A DNA stretch of 25,412 bases, taken from positions 1 through 25,412 of the forward strand of contig CABUMF010000028.1 in assembly GCA_902492655.1 (NCBI GenBank), written 5' to 3'. Position numbers and translations under genes: made by a program. Shown piece by piece: positions 24,147 to 25,412 of this stretch. The stretch is from an uncultured Eubacteriales bacterium (lineage in GTDB: Bacteria > Bacillota > Clostridia > HGM11514). How positions within the stretch are numbered: the stretch's first letter is position 1; every line of letters begins with the position of its first letter. The notes under the pieces were generated by a model that ran no database searches, had not been told where the DNA came from, and worked only from the letters and a program-made list of their open reading frames with translations.

Positions 24147-24614
24147 ATGAAAGGCTTGATTGTTAGGCACGCAAGGGAAGAAGATATTCCGGAAATAATG
24201 CGTATAATCCATGATGCATTTATTATTTATATGGAAAACGGCAGTCTTCCTTGTCCGCCTTCCGCTCTTTTTGAAACCGAGGATGAGGTTATGGAGGATA
24301 TTCAAAAAAAGTGCGTGATGGTGGCGGAACACAAAGGAAGAGTTTCGGGTTCTCTCCGTCTTGAATTCAAAGATGAGGAAGCTTACCTCAGCCGATTTGC
24401 GGTCGATCCTTCCTTGCACAGGGCAGGAATCGGCAACGCCCTGCTGCTTGCGGCGGATGAGGAAGCGGTTAAAAACGGTTGCAAAAAAATAGTTCTTCAT
24501 ACATCCCTGAGTGCCAAAAATCTTGTCAGGCTCTATAAGACACACGGCTTTTTGGTATGCAACATAAATACAGAAAGAGGCTACAGACGGGCTGAATTAG
24601 TAAAAAATATATAG
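24147..24614 (+). CDS. GNAT-family N-acetyltransferase
   Basis: Single-domain acetyltransferase of 155 residues. The acetyl-CoA motif A is clear (R-F-A-V-D-P-S-L-H-R-A-G-I-G-N-A-L-L), followed by motif B-like L-H-T-S-L-S-A-K-N-L-V-R-L-Y-K-T-H-G-F. I start at ATG 24147, with TGAGGT 8 bases upstream overlapping the argF stop; earlier in-frame starts lie inside argF. It is the third gene of the argD-argF unit. A short N-acetylglutamate synthase supplying the first step of arginine synthesis is conceivable, since known short forms are single GNAT domains, but the sequence does not show it; ribosomal-protein or small-molecule acetylation is equally possible. Its TAG stop directly abuts the next -35 box. 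Confidence 0.82.
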   Translation: MKGLIVRHAREEDIPEIMRIIHDAFIIYMENGSLPCPPSALFETEDEVMEDIQKKCVMVAEHKGRVSGSLRLEFKDEEAYLSRFAVDPSLHRAGIGNALLLAADEEAVKNGCKKIVLHTSLSAKNLVRLYKTHGFLVCNINTERGYRRAELVKNI

Positions 24615-24643
24615 TTGACAAACCGAATGGTTTATGTTATAAT
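24615..24643 (+). promoter_or_regulatory. Consensus promoter of trpB with an operator-like palindrome
   Basis: TTGACA (24615-24620), 17-base spacer, TATAAT (24638-24643). The palindrome AAACC-GAAT-GGTTT (24620-24633) starts at the end of the -35 and fills the early spacer. It resembles the AAACCGACCGGTTT type seen at some TetR-family operators; which regulator uses it is unknown. Start of transcription near 24650. Confidence 0.88.
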
Positions 24644-24648
24644 GTTAG

Positions 24649-24695
24649 TAGATTAGATGAGAACAGATGAGAATTGAAGAGATAGACGAGCTGAG
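24649..24695 (+). promoter_or_regulatory. Purine-rich leader with regularly spaced NAG triplets (TRAP-site-like)
   Basis: From the predicted start site, NAG triplets recur about every five bases: TAG 24649, TAG 24654, GAG 24659, CAG 24664, GAG 24669, (TTG 24674), GAG 24679, TAG 24683, GAG 24688, GAG 24693, separated mostly by two bases (A/T-rich). A further TAG at 24646 abuts the first. Within this, AGATGAGAA repeats directly at 24655 and 24665. This is the pattern bound by the Trp RNA-binding attenuation protein in Bacillus trp leaders (GAG/UAG with 2-3 base spacers, eleven in all), and the downstream gene is a tryptophan synthase. Presence of an mtrB-like protein in this organism is unproven. 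Confidence 0.5.
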
Positions 24696-24766
24696 ATGCA
24701 AAGGCGTATGTATTTGTTTTGTATTTAAATCTCAGACCATCTGTCGTCCGGGATTTTTATTTTTCT
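24663..24766 (+). other. Foldable trpB leader with mutually exclusive stems and T-rich tract
   Basis: Three pairings are visible: CTGAGAT (24691-24697) with ATCTCAG (24729-24735); GACGA (24685-24689) with TCGTC (24744-24748); ACAGATG (24663-24669) with CATCTGT (24738-24744). The last two share base 24744 and exclude each other. A T-rich tract (ATTTTTATTTTTC, about 24753-24765) follows, as in attenuators. The 5' arms lie within or next to the NAG triplets, so a protein bound there would change the fold. Confidence 0.5.
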
Positions 24767-24789
24767 CAAGAATAGAATTTAAGGAGTGA
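24667..24789 (+). CDS. Possible 40-residue upstream ORF in the trpB leader
   Basis: An ATG at 24667 opens a 40-codon frame that ends in TGA at 24787, 6 bases before the trpB ATG. The stop lies just behind the trpB Shine-Dalgarno (24781-24786). The product would begin M-R-I-E-E-I-D-E-L, is cysteine-containing (C11, C15, C17, C26), and has no tryptophan, unlike classical trp leader peptides. Upstream only GATGAGAA-type purines could act as ribosome binding site. It may be a by-product of the structured RNA rather than a translated gene. Confidence 0.25.
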   Translation: MRIEEIDELRCKGVCICFVFKSQTICRPGFLFFSRIEFKE

Positions 24790-24795
24790 ACCAAA

Positions 24796-25412
24796 ATGGA
24801 AAAAATCCCCTACAAAATTTATCTTGAAGAAAATGAGCTTCCGAAGAAATGGTATAATGTTCGGGCAGATATGAAAAACAAGCCCGCTCCGCTTCTTAAC
24901 CCCGGAACGCTCAAACCGATGACTGTTGACGAGCTTTCTCAGGTTTTCTGCCGTGAGCTCGCAGAACAGGAGCTTAACGAAACGGATCGTTACATTGACA
25001 TCCCCGATGAGATTATTGAGTTTTATAAGATGTATCGTCCGTCGCCTCTTGTAAGGGCTTATTGCCTTGAAAAGAAGCTGGGTACTCCCGCAAAGATTTA
25101 TTATAAGTTTGAAGGCAATAACACAAGCGGCAGTCATAAGCTTAATTCGGCAATCGCACAGGCTTATTATGCAAAGAAGCAAGGTCTTAAGGGTGTAACC
25201 ACCGAAACCGGAGCAGGGCAGTGGGGTACGGCACTTTCTATGGCGTGTTCCTATTTTGACCTCGACTGCAAGGTGTTCATGGTTAAGGTTTCTTATGAAC
25301 AAAAGCCCTTCAGACGCGAGGTTATGAGAACCTACGGTGCTTCTGTTACCCCTTCGCCGTCTAACCTTACCGAGGTAGGAAAGAAAATTCTTGCCGAGCA
25401 TCCCGGAACAAA
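24796..25412 (+). CDS. trpB: Tryptophan synthase beta chain, TrpB2 type, 5' part
   Basis: PLP enzyme that joins indole and serine to make tryptophan; 205 residues are present before the window ends without a stop. The sequence follows the TrpB2 subfamily, with an N-terminal extension (W-Y-N-V, M-T-V-D-E-L), R-P-S-P-L-V-R-A, E-G-N-N-T-S-G-S-H-K115-L-N with the PLP lysine, and T-E-T-G-A-G-Q-W-G. TrpB2 proteins of about 450 residues often occur without trpA and may use free indole or another source. AAGGAG lies 9 bases upstream of the ATG. No other trp gene is in the window, so it may stand alone or lead a further operon. A consensus promoter and an unusual leader precede it. Confidence 0.94.
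   Translation, partial: MEKIPYKIYLEENELPKKWYNVRADMKNKPAPLLNPGTLKPMTVDELSQVFCRELAEQELNETDRYIDIPDEIIEFYKMYRPSPLVRAYCLEKKLGTPAKIYYKFEGNNTSGSHKLNSAIAQAYYAKKQGLKGVTTETGAGQWGTALSMACSYFDLDCKVFMVKVSYEQKPFRREVMRTYGASVTPSPSNLTEVGKKILAEHPGT

Noticed and set aside
24650..24795. T-box riboswitch for tryptophan
   Set aside because: The leader is only about 146 bases and lacks the conserved TGGNACC T-box and a recognisable specifier loop.
24766..25401. 211-residue open frame on the minus strand
   Set aside because: It is antisense to trpB, whose protein matches its family throughout; no promoter, ribosome binding site or family resemblance on the minus strand.
1..25412. tRNA, rRNA, IS elements, prophage genes, CRISPR arrays
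   Set aside because: None could be recognised on either strand; no transposase, integrase, regular repeat-spacer pattern or cloverleaf was seen.

Overview
The window reads as chromosomal DNA of a low-to-mid GC Clostridia-type Firmicute, probably a gut or other anaerobe of the Oscillospirales/Eubacteriales kind. This is inferred from consensus sigma-A promoters, strong AGGAG ribosome binding sites, ATGA-coupled operons, a preQ1-I riboswitch before queT, and families common in Clostridia (YhaO/YhaN pair, C_GCAxxG_C_C protein, PocR-AraC regulator, YlmH, TrpB2-type tryptophan synthase). All genes but one (an AraC regulator) lie on the + strand. I see no tRNA, rRNA, IS element, phage gene or CRISPR array, and no gene-free stretch longer than 300 bases.

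Layout. 1-6.7 kb: DNA repair block with the 3' end of uvrB, uvrA, an SbcD/YhaO-like nuclease, a YhaN-like coiled-coil ATPase and a half-size EamA transporter. 6.67-8.9 kb: a consensus promoter drives a small cysteine-rich C_GCAxxG_C_C protein and a homodimeric ABC exporter. 8.9-10.1 kb: another consensus promoter and a preQ1-I riboswitch precede two tandem, divergent queT genes. Their terminator hairpin lies inside the 3' coding end of the convergent AraC gene.

10.0-17.8 kb: accessory, probably carbohydrate-related block. A PocR/AraC regulator is divergent from a two-gene operon (FAD-dependent oxidoreductase and an intracellular lyase-like protein). A separately promoted 1070-residue secreted multidomain protein follows, closed by a strong terminator.

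17.8-22 kb: GIY-YIG protein and YlmH; a 258-base intergenic stretch with a cluster of DnaA-box-like 9-mers; then MATE transporter, queH and a CE4-type deacetylase, overlapping or coupled. 22-24.6 kb: argD, argF and a GNAT protein behind a promoter carrying a near-perfect ARG box. 24.6 kb to the end: a consensus promoter, an unusual purine-rich leader with regularly spaced NAG triplets, foldable arms and a 40-codon upstream ORF, then trpB (TrpB2 type), cut by the window edge.

Two themes link distant genes. Queuosine salvage is represented by queT x2 and queH, about 10.5 kb apart. Amino-acid biosynthesis genes at the right end each carry a recognisable cis-regulatory device. The most unusual signals are the trpB leader, the DnaA-box cluster, and the AraC/FAD/lyase/secreted-protein block.
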